Below are positions 56,063 through 64,000 of a stretch of 64,000 bases of DNA, piece by piece. Source of the DNA: Escherichia coli (GTDB lineage Bacteria > Pseudomonadota > Gammaproteobacteria > Enterobacterales > Enterobacteriaceae); NCBI RefSeq assembly GCF_036503815.1, contig NZ_AP027764.1, positions 3,348,001 through 3,412,000 of the forward strand. The letters run 5' to 3'. The number at the start of each line of letters is the position of its first letter. Within the stretch, counting starts at the first letter, position 1. The notes below the pieces were generated by a model, which saw only the letters and a program-made list of their open reading frames with translations, searched no databases and had not been told where the DNA came from. The position numbers and the translations under genes are program-made.

Positions 56063-56736
56063 CAAACGTTCTGATTGTTGAAGATGAACAGGCTATTCGT
56101 CGCTTTCTGCGCACGGCGCTGGAGGGTGACGGTATGCGCGTTTTTGAAGCCGAAACGCTGCAACGGGGGCTGCTGGAAGCGGCGACTCGTAAGCCAGATT
56201 TGATTATTCTCGATCTCGGCCTGCCAGACGGTGATGGGATTGAGTTTATCCGCGACCTGCGCCAGTGGAGCGCGGTGCCGGTGATTGTGCTTTCCGCACG
56301 TAGCGAAGAGAGCGACAAAATCGCCGCGCTGGATGCCGGAGCGGATGATTACCTGAGTAAGCCATTTGGTATTGGCGAATTACAGGCCCGTCTGCGCGTT
56401 GCTTTACGCCGCCACTCTGCTACCACCGCGCCCGATCCGCTGGTGAAATTTTCTGATGTTACCGTCGATTTAGCCGCCCGCGTGATTCACCGCAGTGAGG
56501 AAGAGGTGCATCTCACCCCGATTGAATTCCGCCTGCTGGCGGTGCTGCTCAACAATGCCGGAAAAGTGCTCACCCAGCGCCAGCTTCTCAACCAGGTGTG
56601 GGGACCAAACGCGGTCGAACACAGCCACTATTTGCGTATTTATATGGGACATCTGCGACAAAAACTGGAGCAAGATCCCGCCCGCCCTCGCCATTTTATT
56701 ACTGAAACCGGTATTGGGTATCGGTTTATGCTATGA
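56059..56736 (+). CDS. kdpE: OmpR-type response regulator KdpE
   Basis: A 225-residue activator of kdpFABC with a GTG start. The receiver domain carries the phospho-Asp in IILDLGLPDGDG (Asp52), and the winged-helix DNA-binding domain occupies about 130-225 (LTPIEFRLLAVLLNN, IGYRFML end). A decayed copy of its last ~45 codons lies at 61022-61163. Confidence 0.98.
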   Translation: MTNVLIVEDEQAIRRFLRTALEGDGMRVFEAETLQRGLLEAATRKPDLIILDLGLPDGDGIEFIRDLRQWSAVPVIVLSARSEESDKIAALDAGADDYLSKPFGIGELQARLRVALRRHSATTAPDPLVKFSDVTVDLAARVIHRSEEEVHLTPIEFRLLAVLLNNAGKVLTQRQLLNQVWGPNAVEHSHYLRIYMGHLRQKLEQDPARPRHFITETGIGYRFML

Positions 56737-57010
56737 ATTATTATTCAATAAATACGCTTAACTAATTATTAATTCATTATTAAACCTGCCCCGAAAATTA
56801 TTATTTGGCAGGTTTAATTTCTTAATGAAAATATAACCTACGAAATTGCAACATTTAAACAACAAAATAGCATCTAATATGGCGCTATTCATAATTAACG
56901 ATTTATTATTTTGGGTGTGATCGTTTTTTGTTGATCTTCTTCACAGTTTATAGCCTTTTCATGGATAGAATAACTCTACCTTCAACTGACACAGCAAAAG
57001 GTAAAGGTAA
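56737..57010 (+). other. AT-rich upstream region of speFL-speF
   Basis: A 270-bp non-coding stretch. It includes a possible hairpin after kdpE (AAACCTGCC...GGCAGGTTT, 56783-56818, followed by AATTTCTT) that could end the kdp transcript. It must also hold the speFL promoter, which is acid- and ornithine-responsive in E. coli. No gene seen. Confidence 0.55.
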
Positions 57011-57115
57011 ATGGAAAATAATAACCGCTTAATGCCTCATATAAGGCGGACAACCCATATCATGAAGTTTGCCCATCGTAATAGTTTTGACTTTCATTTC
57101 TTTAATGCCCGTTAG
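57011..57115 (+). CDS. speFL: Ornithine-sensing arrest peptide SpeFL
   Basis: A 34-residue leader ORF in the speF mRNA, MENNNRLMPHIRRTTHIM then KFAHRNSFDFHFFNAR, with AAAGGTAA before the ATG. In E. coli SpeFL binds ornithine while being translated, stalls the ribosome and thereby exposes speF to expression by preventing Rho-dependent termination. The C-terminal HRNSFDFHFFNAR sensor segment is intact. Far too short for normal gene finding. Confidence 0.93.
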   Translation: MENNNRLMPHIRRTTHIMKFAHRNSFDFHFFNAR

Positions 57116-57218
57116 TCTTCTGACTAAAGGGCACCCCAGCGTACAGGTCTCCCTGACTTTAAGCATTACAGGTTAATACCTGTATCCCTCGGTGCTCATA
57201 TACTGCTAACCCTTTTAA

Positions 57219-57270
57219 ACTCTAAATAATTCAAGTCGCAGCACTAGCAACTTGAAGTATGACGAGTATA
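57219..57270. repeat. Reduced copy of the palindromic repeat
   Basis: ACTCTAAATAATTCAAGTCGCA, a seven-base spacer, then CAACTTGAAGTATGACGAGTATA: the two ends of the element at 18172-18297 joined without its centre. Folds as a hairpin with stem TTCAAGT/ACTTGAA inside the speF leader. Confidence 0.7.
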
Positions 57271-57306
57271 GCCAGTTACCGGGCTGGTCTGGGTTATTGC
57301 ATCTGC

Positions 57307-57356
57307 AAAAAGCAAACTACTGATTTATTTATCAGCGGTGGAGTTTTGCTTTTTTT
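57307..57356 (+). terminator. Terminator-like hairpin before speF
   Basis: AAAAGCAAACT pairs with AGTTTTGCTTTT, with an inner CTGAT...ATCAG stem and a final T7 run, about 70 nt before the speF start. It could be an intrinsic attenuator acting with the Rho-dependent control; this is read from sequence only. Confidence 0.55.
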
Positions 57357-57425
57357 CCGGCGTGATCGATTTCTCCTTTGAGAAATTGAGGACCTGCTAT
57401 TACCTGAAATAAAGAGATGAACAAA

Positions 57426-59624
57426 ATGTCAGAATTAAAAATTGCCGTTAGTCGTTCTTGCCCGGATTGTTTTTCCACTCATCGTACATGCGTGAATATT
57501 GATGAAAGTAATTATATTGACGTTGCCGCCATTATTTTATCAGTCAATGATGTTGAACGTGGAAAACTCGATGAAATAGACGCTACTGGCTATGGCATTC
57601 CTGTTTTTATTGCAACGGAAAATGAAGAACGTGTACCAGCAGAATATCTGCCACGTATTACTGGTGTCTTCGAGCATTGCGAATCACGGAAAGAATTTTA
57701 CGGACGTCAGTTAGAAACCGCCGCCAGCCATTATGAAACGCAGCTGCGCCCGCCCTTCTTCCGCGCACTGGTCGATTATGTCAATCAGGGCAATAGCGCT
57801 TTTGACTGCCCGGGTCATCAGGGGGGTGAGTTTTTCCGTCGCCATCCGGCAGGCAATCAGTTCGTGGAATATTTTGGCGAAATGCTCTTCCGCTCCGACT
57901 TGTGTAATGCCGACGTAGCAATGGGCGATCTACTGATTCATGAAGGTGCGCCATGCATTGCACAGCAACATGCGGCAAAAGTGTTTAATGCCGATAAAAC
58001 ATACTTCGTTTTAAATGGCACTTCATCTTCTAACAAAGTGGTTTTAAACGCCCTGCTAACACCGGGTGATCTGGTGCTGTTTGACCGCAATAACCATAAA
58101 TCTAACCACCACGGGGCCTTGCTACAGGCTGGTGCAACACCGGTTTATCTGGAAACAGCACGTAACCCGTATGGTTTTATCGGTGGTATTGATGCGCACT
58201 GCTTCGAAGAAAGTTATCTGCGTGAACTGATTACAGAAGTTGCACCGCAACGGGCAAAAGAGGCGCGTCCGTTCCGCCTCGCTGTGATTCAGTTAGGCAC
58301 CTACGACGGTACTATTTATAACGCCCGCCAGGTGGTGGATAAAATCGGTCATCTGTGTGACTACATCCTGTTTGACTCAGCATGGGTCGGCTATGAACAG
58401 TTTATTCCGATGATGGCGGACTGTTCGCCGCTGCTACTGGAGCTTAATGAGAACGATCCGGGTATTCTGGTTACGCAATCTGTACATAAGCAGCAGGCTG
58501 GTTTTTCTCAGACTTCACAAATTCATAAAAAAGACAGCCATATCAAAGGGCAACAGCGTTATGTACCGCACAAACGCATGAACAACGCCTTTATGATGCA
58601 CGCCTCCACCAGCCCGTTCTATCCGCTGTTTGCCGCACTGGATATTAACGCCAAAATGCATGAAGGTGTCAGCGGTCGTAATATGTGGATGGATTGTGTG
58701 GTTAACGGTATTAATGCCCGCAAATTGATCCTCGATAACTGTCAGCACATTCGTCCGTTCGTTCCTGAACTGGTGGATGGTAAACCCTGGCAATCGTATG
58801 AAACAGCGCAAATTGCGGTTGATCTGCGCTTCTTTAAATTTGTACCCGGTGAGCACTGGCATTCTTTTGAAGGTTACGCAGAGAACCAATACTTTGTCGA
58901 TCCGTGCAAACTGTTGCTGACAACTCCTGGCATTGATGCACGTAACGGCGAATATGAAGCATTCGGTGTACCCGCGACGATTCTTGCTAACTTCCTGCGC
59001 GAAAATGGCGTAGTACCGGAAAAATGCGATCTTAACTCCATCCTCTTCCTGCTGACTCCGGCAGAAGATATGGCCAAACTGCAGCAACTTGTTGCCCTGC
59101 TGGTACGCTTCGAAAAACTACTGGAAGCTGATGCGCCTCTGGCGGAAGTATTGCCTTCCATCTACAAACAGCATGAAGAGCGCTACGCCGGTTATACCCT
59201 GCGTCAGTTGTGCCAGGAAATGCATGATTTGTATGCCCGTCACAACGTGAAACAACTGCAAAAAGAGATGTTCCGTAAGGAATACTTCCCACGCGTCAGC
59301 ATGAATCCACAGGAAGCCAACTATGCCTACTTACGCGGTGAAGTGGAACTGGTTCGTCTGCCGGATGCAGAAGGCCGTATCGCAGCCGAAGGTGCGCTTC
59401 CTTATCCTCCGGGTGTGCTGTGTGTTGTTCCGGGTGAAATCTGGGGTGGTGCTGTTCTGCGTTACTTCAGCGCTCTGGAAGAAGGGATCAACCTGCTACC
59501 AGGTTTTGCACCGGAGCTGCAGGGTGTCTATATCGAAGAACATGATGGTCGTAAGCAAGTTTGGTGCTATGTCATCAAGCCTCGTGATGCGCAAAGCACC
59601 CTGCTGAAAGGGGAAAAATTATGA
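57426..59624 (+). CDS. speF: Inducible ornithine decarboxylase
   Basis: A 732-residue PLP-dependent decarboxylase (ornithine to putrescine) of the acid-inducible group. The wing domain is at about 1-107, the PLP-binding Lys in SVHKQQAGFSQTSQIHK near residue 347, and the C-terminal domain follows. ATG at 57426 matches the known N-terminus; ATG at 57417 would add MNK. The first ~50 residues diverge from my memory of K-12 SpeF (for example SRSCPDCFSTHRTCVNIDES), while the rest is nearly identical. Overlaps potE by four bases. Confidence 0.97.
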   Translation: MSELKIAVSRSCPDCFSTHRTCVNIDESNYIDVAAIILSVNDVERGKLDEIDATGYGIPVFIATENEERVPAEYLPRITGVFEHCESRKEFYGRQLETAASHYETQLRPPFFRALVDYVNQGNSAFDCPGHQGGEFFRRHPAGNQFVEYFGEMLFRSDLCNADVAMGDLLIHEGAPCIAQQHAAKVFNADKTYFVLNGTSSSNKVVLNALLTPGDLVLFDRNNHKSNHHGALLQAGATPVYLETARNPYGFIGGIDAHCFEESYLRELITEVAPQRAKEARPFRLAVIQLGTYDGTIYNARQVVDKIGHLCDYILFDSAWVGYEQFIPMMADCSPLLLELNENDPGILVTQSVHKQQAGFSQTSQIHKKDSHIKGQQRYVPHKRMNNAFMMHASTSPFYPLFAALDINAKMHEGVSGRNMWMDCVVNGINARKLILDNCQHIRPFVPELVDGKPWQSYETAQIAVDLRFFKFVPGEHWHSFEGYAENQYFVDPCKLLLTTPGIDARNGEYEAFGVPATILANFLRENGVVPEKCDLNSILFLLTPAEDMAKLQQLVALLVRFEKLLEADAPLAEVLPSIYKQHEERYAGYTLRQLCQEMHDLYARHNVKQLQKEMFRKEYFPRVSMNPQEANYAYLRGEVELVRLPDAEGRIAAEGALPYPPGVLCVVPGEIWGGAVLRYFSALEEGINLLPGFAPELQGVYIEEHDGRKQVWCYVIKPRDAQSTLLKGEKL

Positions 59625-60940
59625 GTCAGGCTAAATCGAACAAGATGGGCGTCGTTCAGTTAACCATACTGACGATGGTCAACATGATGGGCTCCGGTAT
59701 CATCATGCTGCCGACAAAGCTTGCCGAAGTTGGGACAATCTCAATTATCTCCTGGCTGGTGACAGCCGTAGGCTCAATGGCACTGGCGTGGGCATTCGCG
59801 AAATGCGGTATGTTCAGCCGTAAGGCAGGTGGTATGGGCGGTTATGCGGAGTATGCTTTCGGTAAATCCGGTAACTTTATGGCGAACTACACCTACGGTG
59901 TCTCGCTGCTGATTGCTAACGTCGCGATTGCTATTTCGGCGGTTGGTTACGGCACCGAATTGCTCGGCGCAAGTTTGTCACCAGTGCAGATTGGTCTGGC
60001 AACCATCGGAGTGCTGTGGATTTGTACCGTGGCTAACTTTGGTGGTGCGCGCATTACCGGGCAAATCAGTAGCATTACCGTGTGGGGGGTCATTATTCCG
60101 GTGGTAGGCCTGTGCGTTATCGGCTGGTTCTGGTTTAGCCCGACACTTTACGTTGATTCCTGGAATCCGCATCATGCACCGTTCTTCAGTGCGGTAGGTT
60201 CTTCCATCGCCATGACGCTGTGGGCTTTTCTTGGTCTGGAGTCTGCGTGTGCGAATACTGATGTAGTGGAAAACCCGGAACGTAATGTGCCAATCGCGGT
60301 ACTCGGCGGTACGTTAGGTGCGGCGGTGATTTATATCGTCTCCACCAACGTGATTGCCGGGATTGTGCCCAATATGGAGCTGGCAAATTCAACGGCACCA
60401 TTTGGCCTGGCCTTCGCACAGATGTTCACACCAGAAGTGGGTAAAGTCATTATGGCGCTGATGGTGATGTCCTGCTGCGGTTCACTGCTTGGCTGGCAGT
60501 TCACCATTGCCCAGGTGTTTAAATCTTCATCTGATGAAGGCTACTTCCCTAAAATTTTCTCCCGTGTGAGCAAAGTCGATGCACCAGTACAGGGAATGCT
60601 GACCATTGTCATCATCCAGAGCGGATTATCATTGATGACCATTAGCCCGTCGCTGAACAGTCAGTTCAACGTGCTGGTTAACCTGGCCGTTGTGACCAAT
60701 ATCATCCCGTATATTCTGTCGATGGCGGCGTTAGTCATTATTCAGAAGGTCGCCAATGTGCCACCATCAAAAGCGAAAGTAGCAAACTTTGTGGCCTTTG
60801 TTGGTGCGATGTACAGTTTCTATGCGCTGTACTCATCCGGGGAAGAAGCCATGCTGTACGGTTCCATCGTGACCTTCCTTGGTTGGACACTCTATGGTCT
60901 GGTATCACCACGCTTTGAACTGAAAAACAAACACGGTTAA
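59621..60940 (+). CDS. potE: Putrescine/ornithine antiporter
   Basis: A 439-residue APC-family antiporter with 12 membrane helices that exchanges extracellular ornithine for putrescine. The APC signature MMGSGIIMLPTKLAEVG is near residue 24. The ATG overlaps the speF stop (ATGA). With SpeF it consumes protons in the cytoplasm, giving mild acid resistance. Confidence 0.98.
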   Translation: MSQAKSNKMGVVQLTILTMVNMMGSGIIMLPTKLAEVGTISIISWLVTAVGSMALAWAFAKCGMFSRKAGGMGGYAEYAFGKSGNFMANYTYGVSLLIANVAIAISAVGYGTELLGASLSPVQIGLATIGVLWICTVANFGGARITGQISSITVWGVIIPVVGLCVIGWFWFSPTLYVDSWNPHHAPFFSAVGSSIAMTLWAFLGLESACANTDVVENPERNVPIAVLGGTLGAAVIYIVSTNVIAGIVPNMELANSTAPFGLAFAQMFTPEVGKVIMALMVMSCCGSLLGWQFTIAQVFKSSSDEGYFPKIFSRVSKVDAPVQGMLTIVIIQSGLSLMTISPSLNSQFNVLVNLAVVTNIIPYILSMAALVIIQKVANVPPSKAKVANFVAFVGAMYSFYALYSSGEEAMLYGSIVTFLGWTLYGLVSPRFELKNKHG

Positions 60941-60951
60941 AAAAGCGAAAT

Positions 60952-60985
60952 AAAAAAGGGCGATTGAATGATCGCCCTTTCTGTT
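60952..60985 (+). terminator. speF-potE terminator
   Basis: AAAGGGCGAT-TGA-ATGATCGCCCTTTCTG: a strong stem with A-run before and T-rich tail after, 12 bp past the potE stop. Confidence 0.85.
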
Positions 60986-61021
60986 TGTTGACAAAGAGTT
61001 CGTTATTTATGCCGCATCCGG

Positions 61022-61163
61022 CAGGTGTAGGGTCCAAACGCGGTCGAACACAGCAACTATTTGCGTAATTATATGAGGCATTTGCGACAAAAACTGGAAC
61101 AGGATCTCGTCCGCCCCGCCATTTCATTACTGAAACCGGTATTGGGTATCGGTTTATGCTTTG
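61022..61163 (+). pseudogene. Decayed copy of the kdpE 3' end
   Basis: About 142 bp align with the last part of kdpE (56592-56733), from CAGGTGT to CGGTTTATGCT. In the kdpE frame the Trp codon of QVWGPN has become TAG, several missense changes follow (for example YMGH to YMRH) and one base is missing in the CGCCC run, shifting the frame. No start or upstream half is present. K-12 has a comparable kdpE-like remnant near here, as far as I recall. Confidence 0.85.
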
Positions 61164-61287
61164 AAAAAAGTGGCAATGTATGGATAAAGTCATTTTTTAT
61201 TCAAATATAAGGAACTTAATATTTAAAAAATGTCCCATACAATGCCTCATCATAAATGACACCGTAGCACACAAGGAGCAAGTAGCG

Positions 61288-61938
61288 ATGCGTGAAGTGA
61301 GTCAGTTAGTAAATACTGAAGATTCAGCCTGGCCAATAATCCAGAATTGGTTAAAAGAAGCCACAAACCATGCCGAACTCTTACCGGTTAATAAAGATTT
61401 AGCCGAAACCGCACTTTATCAATTACAGGTTACAACAAAATCACCGATGGGTGCGCTTGTCTATGGCTCCGGAGGTCTGCTGATTGATAACGGTTGGTTA
61501 CGCATAGCAGGCTCTGGTCACCCCCGGTTACCACGAGATCCAGCAAGTTGGACACAACGCCCTGAATTCGCAAGCGTGCGGGCTTTACCCATCGCCGATG
61601 ATGTCGCAGGGGGAATTTTTGCTCTTAATGGTGGCGATCTTGGGGAGGATACTGGCTGCGTTTATTATTTTGCGCCAGATACGCTGAATTGGGAAAGTCT
61701 GGAGGTTGGATATTCTGAGTTTCTTCAGTGGGCATTATCCGGTGATTTAGATACCTTCTATGAAAATGTACGCTGGCCGCAATGGCAAGAAGACGTAATA
61801 AAATTATCGGCAACGGAAGCCTTCACTTTCTACCCTTTCTTATGGGTACAAAGTGAAGAAGCAAGAACAAGAAAAGTTATTTCGCTTACTGAACTCTGGG
61901 AAATGCAGTATCAAATGAAAGAAACAATCACGCAATAA
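61288..61938 (+). CDS. DUF2625 family protein
   Basis: A 216-residue soluble protein of the DUF2625 family (PF10946). Typical features are REVSQLVNTEDSAWPIIQNW at the N-terminus, YGSGGLLIDNGWLRIAGSGHPRLPR near 69 and VYYFAPDTLNWESLEVGYSEF near 136. AAGGAG nine bases before the ATG at 61288 decides the start over a frame open from 61180. Related in setting to SUKH-like protein families, but no function is known. It lies just after the kdpE remnant. Confidence 0.85.
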   Translation: MREVSQLVNTEDSAWPIIQNWLKEATNHAELLPVNKDLAETALYQLQVTTKSPMGALVYGSGGLLIDNGWLRIAGSGHPRLPRDPASWTQRPEFASVRALPIADDVAGGIFALNGGDLGEDTGCVYYFAPDTLNWESLEVGYSEFLQWALSGDLDTFYENVRWPQWQEDVIKLSATEAFTFYPFLWVQSEEARTRKVISLTELWEMQYQMKETITQ

Positions 61939-61978
61939 GACATGTTCAGGTCCGGGTTTCATTCCCGGACTCGCTATT

Positions 61979-62473
61979 TTAATGTGTGTTTATCGCTTTC
62001 AATTCTTGCTGGCAATTTTCTGACTGACAGCGTCGCAACTCAATAATCCCGACATGCATCATCGAGCCAAAAAATCCGCTTTCGCTGACATAATCCTCAT
62101 TAACTATCGGTCGAGTGCCGGGCTTACCCTGGCAAATCCTCATAAAAAATGAGGTGTAGCATTGCCATTCAGGATTTAAACCGGTCTTTTCTTGTGCTGA
62201 CATATCATGAAGATAAGTAAGTTCTTTTTCGTTCCCGCCTGACAACTGCCAGCGGCGGGTATTATCAGGTAAGTTATCGCCACGGCAATTTGTCTTACAC
62301 CGGGAAGGCGCAATATTTACCGCAATGCTACCCGTTAATCCTCTGGTTTTATCTTTAGGGGTCAGTAACCAGTCACCAGCTAATGATGATTGTTCAGGTT
62401 GGGCGCATGCTGTCAGCAGTAGTGTGGCGGTAATTAATGCCACTCTGACGACCAGACTCCTTTTGGTCTTCAT
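61979..62473 (-). CDS. ybfP: Putative lipoprotein YbfP
   Basis: A 164-residue lipoprotein. The signal peptide MKTKRSLVVRVALITATLLL ends in the lipobox LTAC (Cys24 or so), followed by AQPEQ, so outer-membrane sorting is expected. Six further Cys residues could form disulfides. AAGGGA seven bases before the ATG at 62473 supports this start rather than 62524. Function unknown. It is on the same strand as pgm but separated by a terminator and REPs. Confidence 0.9.
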   Translation of the reverse strand: MKTKRSLVVRVALITATLLLTACAQPEQSSLAGDWLLTPKDKTRGLTGSIAVNIAPSRCKTNCRGDNLPDNTRRWQLSGGNEKELTYLHDMSAQEKTGLNPEWQCYTSFFMRICQGKPGTRPIVNEDYVSESGFFGSMMHVGIIELRRCQSENCQQELKAINTH

Positions 62474-62523
62474 TTTGAATTCCCTTGAGCTATTCAGTTT
62501 GTTGGCAAAGTACTCGTTGTTCA

Positions 62524-62622
62524 TGCCGGATGCGGCGTGAACGCCTTATCCGTCCTACAAAATAGTGCAAACTCAATATATTGCACCATCTTCGTAGGCC
62601 TGATGAACGTAGCGTATCAGGC
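62524..62622. repeat. BIME between ybfP and pgm
   Basis: Two REP units, GCCGGATGCGGCGTGAACGCCTTATCCG (62524-62551) and GTAGGCCTGATGAACGTAGCGTATCAGGC (62594-62622), with the linker AATAGTGCAAACTCAATATATTGCA between them. The linker matches that of the dtpD-phr BIME in reverse. Confidence 0.85.
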
Positions 62623-62632
62623 TATCATAAGT

Positions 62633-62661
62633 AAAAAGGGCGATCTTCCGATCGCCCTTTT
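62633..62661 (-). terminator. pgm terminator
   Basis: AAAAAGGGCGATC-TTCC-GATCGCCCTTTTT: a perfect stem with A/T runs on both sides, 15 bp past the pgm stop. It can act in both directions. Confidence 0.9.
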
Positions 62662-62676
62662 TCTTATTTAATGTGT

Positions 62677-64000
62677 TTACGCGTTTTTCAGAACTTCGCT
62701 AACAATCTCAACCGCTTCTTTCTCGATCTGCTTGCGATGTTCTTCACCGAGGAAGCTTTCGCAGTAGATTTTGTATGCGTCTTCCGTGCCTGACGGACGC
62801 GCGGCGAACCAGCCGTTGTCAGTCATCACTTTCAGACCGCCAATAGAAGCACCGTTGCCCGGTGCCGCCGTCAGGCGCGCGGTGATCGGGTCACCTGCCA
62901 GGGTGCTGGCGCTCACCATTTCCGGAGACAGCTTAGACAGCGCCGCTTTTTGTGCGGAAGTCGCAGCTGCCTGCAAACGGTTGTAGCTCGGCGCACCAAA
63001 GCGTTTTGCCAGTTCGTTGTAGTGTTCCTGCGGGTTCTTACCGGTAACAGCAGTGATTTCCGCCGCCAGCAGACACATAATGATACCGTCTTTATCAGTA
63101 GACCACGGCGTGCCATCGAAACGCAGGAAGGAAGCCCCCGCGCTCTCTTCGCCGCCGAAGCCAAAGCTGCCGTCGAACAGACCATCCACAAACCATTTGA
63201 AACCTACCGGTACTTCTACCAGCTTACGGCCCAAATCGTTGACCACGCGGTCGATCATCGCAGAAGAAACCAGCGTTTTACCGACAGCAACATCTTTGCC
63301 CCACTGCGGACGATGCTGGAACAGGTAGTTGATCGCCACTGCCAGGTAATGGTTAGGATTCATCAAACCTGCCGGAGTGACGATACCGTGACGGTCATAA
63401 TCCGGGTCGTTAGCAAATGCCAGATCGAACTTATCACGCAGTGCCAGCAGGCCCGCCATTGCACACTCGGAGGAACAGTCCATACGGATCGCGCCGTCTT
63501 TATCGAGGTGCATAAAGCGGAAGGTTTGATCGACCTGATCGTTAACGATGGTCAGGTTAAGGTTGTAATACTCGCCAATACGCTTCCAGTATTCGATACC
63601 GGAACCGCCCAGCGGATCAACGCCCAGCGTCAGGCCCGCTTTCTGAATCGCCGCCATATCAACGATATCGGCCAGACCTTCCACAAACGGCTGCACCAGA
63701 TCCTGCTCTTTCACATGACCGGATGCCATCGCTTCGTCGAGGGAGATACGCTTCACACCTTTCAGGCCATCGGCCATCAGTGCGTTGGCCCTGTCTTCCA
63801 CCACTTTGGTGACGTTAGTATCAGCCGGGCCACCATTTGGCGGATTGTACTTGATACCACCATCTTCCGGCGGGTTATGGGACGGTGTAATCACGATACC
63901 GTCTGCCAGCGGGCCACCTTTTTTATTGTGAACCAGGATGGCATTGGAAACGGCAGGCGTCGGAGTGAAGCCATTGTTTTCCTGCACAATGACATCAACG
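62677..64000 (-). CDS. pgm: Phosphoglucomutase (5' part outside window)
   Basis: Interconverts glucose-1-phosphate and glucose-6-phosphate. About 440 C-terminal residues are present, out of about 546. The phosphoserine loop VITPSHNPPEDGG, the Mg2+-binding DPDYDRHG, the sugar-binding GGEESAG and the phosphate-binding RPSGTEDAYK are all intact. The frame continues in phase to the window edge (VDVI before VQENNGFTPTP), so the start lies beyond 64000. Confidence 0.98.
   Translation of the reverse strand, partial: VDVIVQENNGFTPTPAVSNAILVHNKKGGPLADGIVITPSHNPPEDGGIKYNPPNGGPADTNVTKVVEDRANALMADGLKGVKRISLDEAMASGHVKEQDLVQPFVEGLADIVDMAAIQKAGLTLGVDPLGGSGIEYWKRIGEYYNLNLTIVNDQVDQTFRFMHLDKDGAIRMDCSSECAMAGLLALRDKFDLAFANDPDYDRHGIVTPAGLMNPNHYLAVAINYLFQHRPQWGKDVAVGKTLVSSAMIDRVVNDLGRKLVEVPVGFKWFVDGLFDGSFGFGGEESAGASFLRFDGTPWSTDKDGIIMCLLAAEITAVTGKNPQEHYNELAKRFGAPSYNRLQAAATSAQKAALSKLSPEMVSASTLAGDPITARLTAAPGNGASIGGLKVMTDNGWFAARPSGTEDAYKIYCESFLGEEHRKQIEKEAVEIVSEVLKNA

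Larger units (their letters stand above)
57116..57425 (+). promoter_or_regulatory. speF mRNA leader downstream of SpeFL
   Basis: A 310-nt leader between the arrest peptide and speF. It holds a short hairpin ACAGGT-TAAT-ACCTGT (57169-57184), the reduced palindromic repeat (57219-57270) and a terminator-like hairpin (57307-57356). Together these form the region where transcription would be ended when ornithine is low. Confidence 0.65.

Noticed and set aside
61180..61287. 36-residue N-terminal extension of the DUF2625 protein
   Set aside because: It runs over decayed sequence just after the kdpE remnant and has no ribosome site, whereas AAGGAG precedes 61288.

Overview
The window is a chromosomal segment of Escherichia coli (or a very close relative), read in the orientation opposite to the usual K-12 map. 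From left to right the backbone runs tolQ(partial)-ybgC-ybgE-cydX-cydB-cydA, then sucD-sucC-sucB-sucA-sdhB-sdhA-sdhD-sdhC // gltA, ybgD-ybgQ-ybgP-ybgO, abrB, nei, pxpA-pxpC-pxpB-ybgI, dtpD, phr-ybgA, ybfA, kdpFABCDE, speFL-speF-potE, a DUF2625 gene, ybfP and pgm(partial). The proteins match my memory of their E. coli K-12 counterparts almost residue for residue, and REP/BIME repeats of the E. coli type lie between operons.

Two stretches differ from K-12. (1) Between cydA and sucD, where K-12 has mngR-mngA-mngB, there is about 15.8 kb of accessory DNA. It starts with two AT-rich orphan genes (4983-6431). A one-strand operon for the 3-methylaspartate route of glutamate breakdown follows: glmS, glmL, glmE, mal, an AtuA-family gene, a DUF4387 gene, a dicarboxylate/amino-acid carrier, a class I fumarase of the FumD mesaconase type, and a second BtuR-like cobalamin adenosyltransferase. 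A LysR-type regulator faces the operon. A 126-bp palindromic repeat and an RtcB-family RNA ligase gene complete the island, whose right edge abuts the sucD 3' UTR and its sRNA SdhX. No integrase, tRNA or IS is visible at either edge. (2) Between ybgA and ybfA, where K-12 carries the rhsC element, there is a 2-kb AT-rich run of small genes that look like orphan immunity genes (a SUKH/SMI1-KNR4 protein, a CdiI-like protein, two unassigned small proteins and a glycine-rich fragment) with no toxin gene.

Functionally, the centre of the window is the TCA block: citrate synthase, succinate dehydrogenase, 2-oxoglutarate dehydrogenase E1/E2 and succinyl-CoA synthetase, with the divergent gltA/sdhC control region carrying a clear CRP box. 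The methylaspartate island would take glutamate to mesaconate and (S)-citramalate, and it carries its own route to the adenosylcobalamin that glutamate mutase needs. What happens after citramalate is open; the AtuA/DUF4387 pair is the unassigned part of the operon. Other modules are oxygen-limited respiration (cytochrome bd-I), a chaperone-usher fimbria, 5-oxoproline hydrolysis (pxpABC), DNA repair (nei, phr), high-affinity K+ uptake with its sensor pair (kdp), and ornithine decarboxylation with ornithine/putrescine exchange controlled by the SpeFL arrest peptide.

Smaller signals of interest are a decayed copy of the 3' end of kdpE on the far side of speF-potE, a reduced 52-bp version of the palindromic repeat inside the speF leader, a near-perfect tandem duplication of a BIME between sdhB and sucA, and two BIMEs 18 kb apart sharing the same AT-rich linker.
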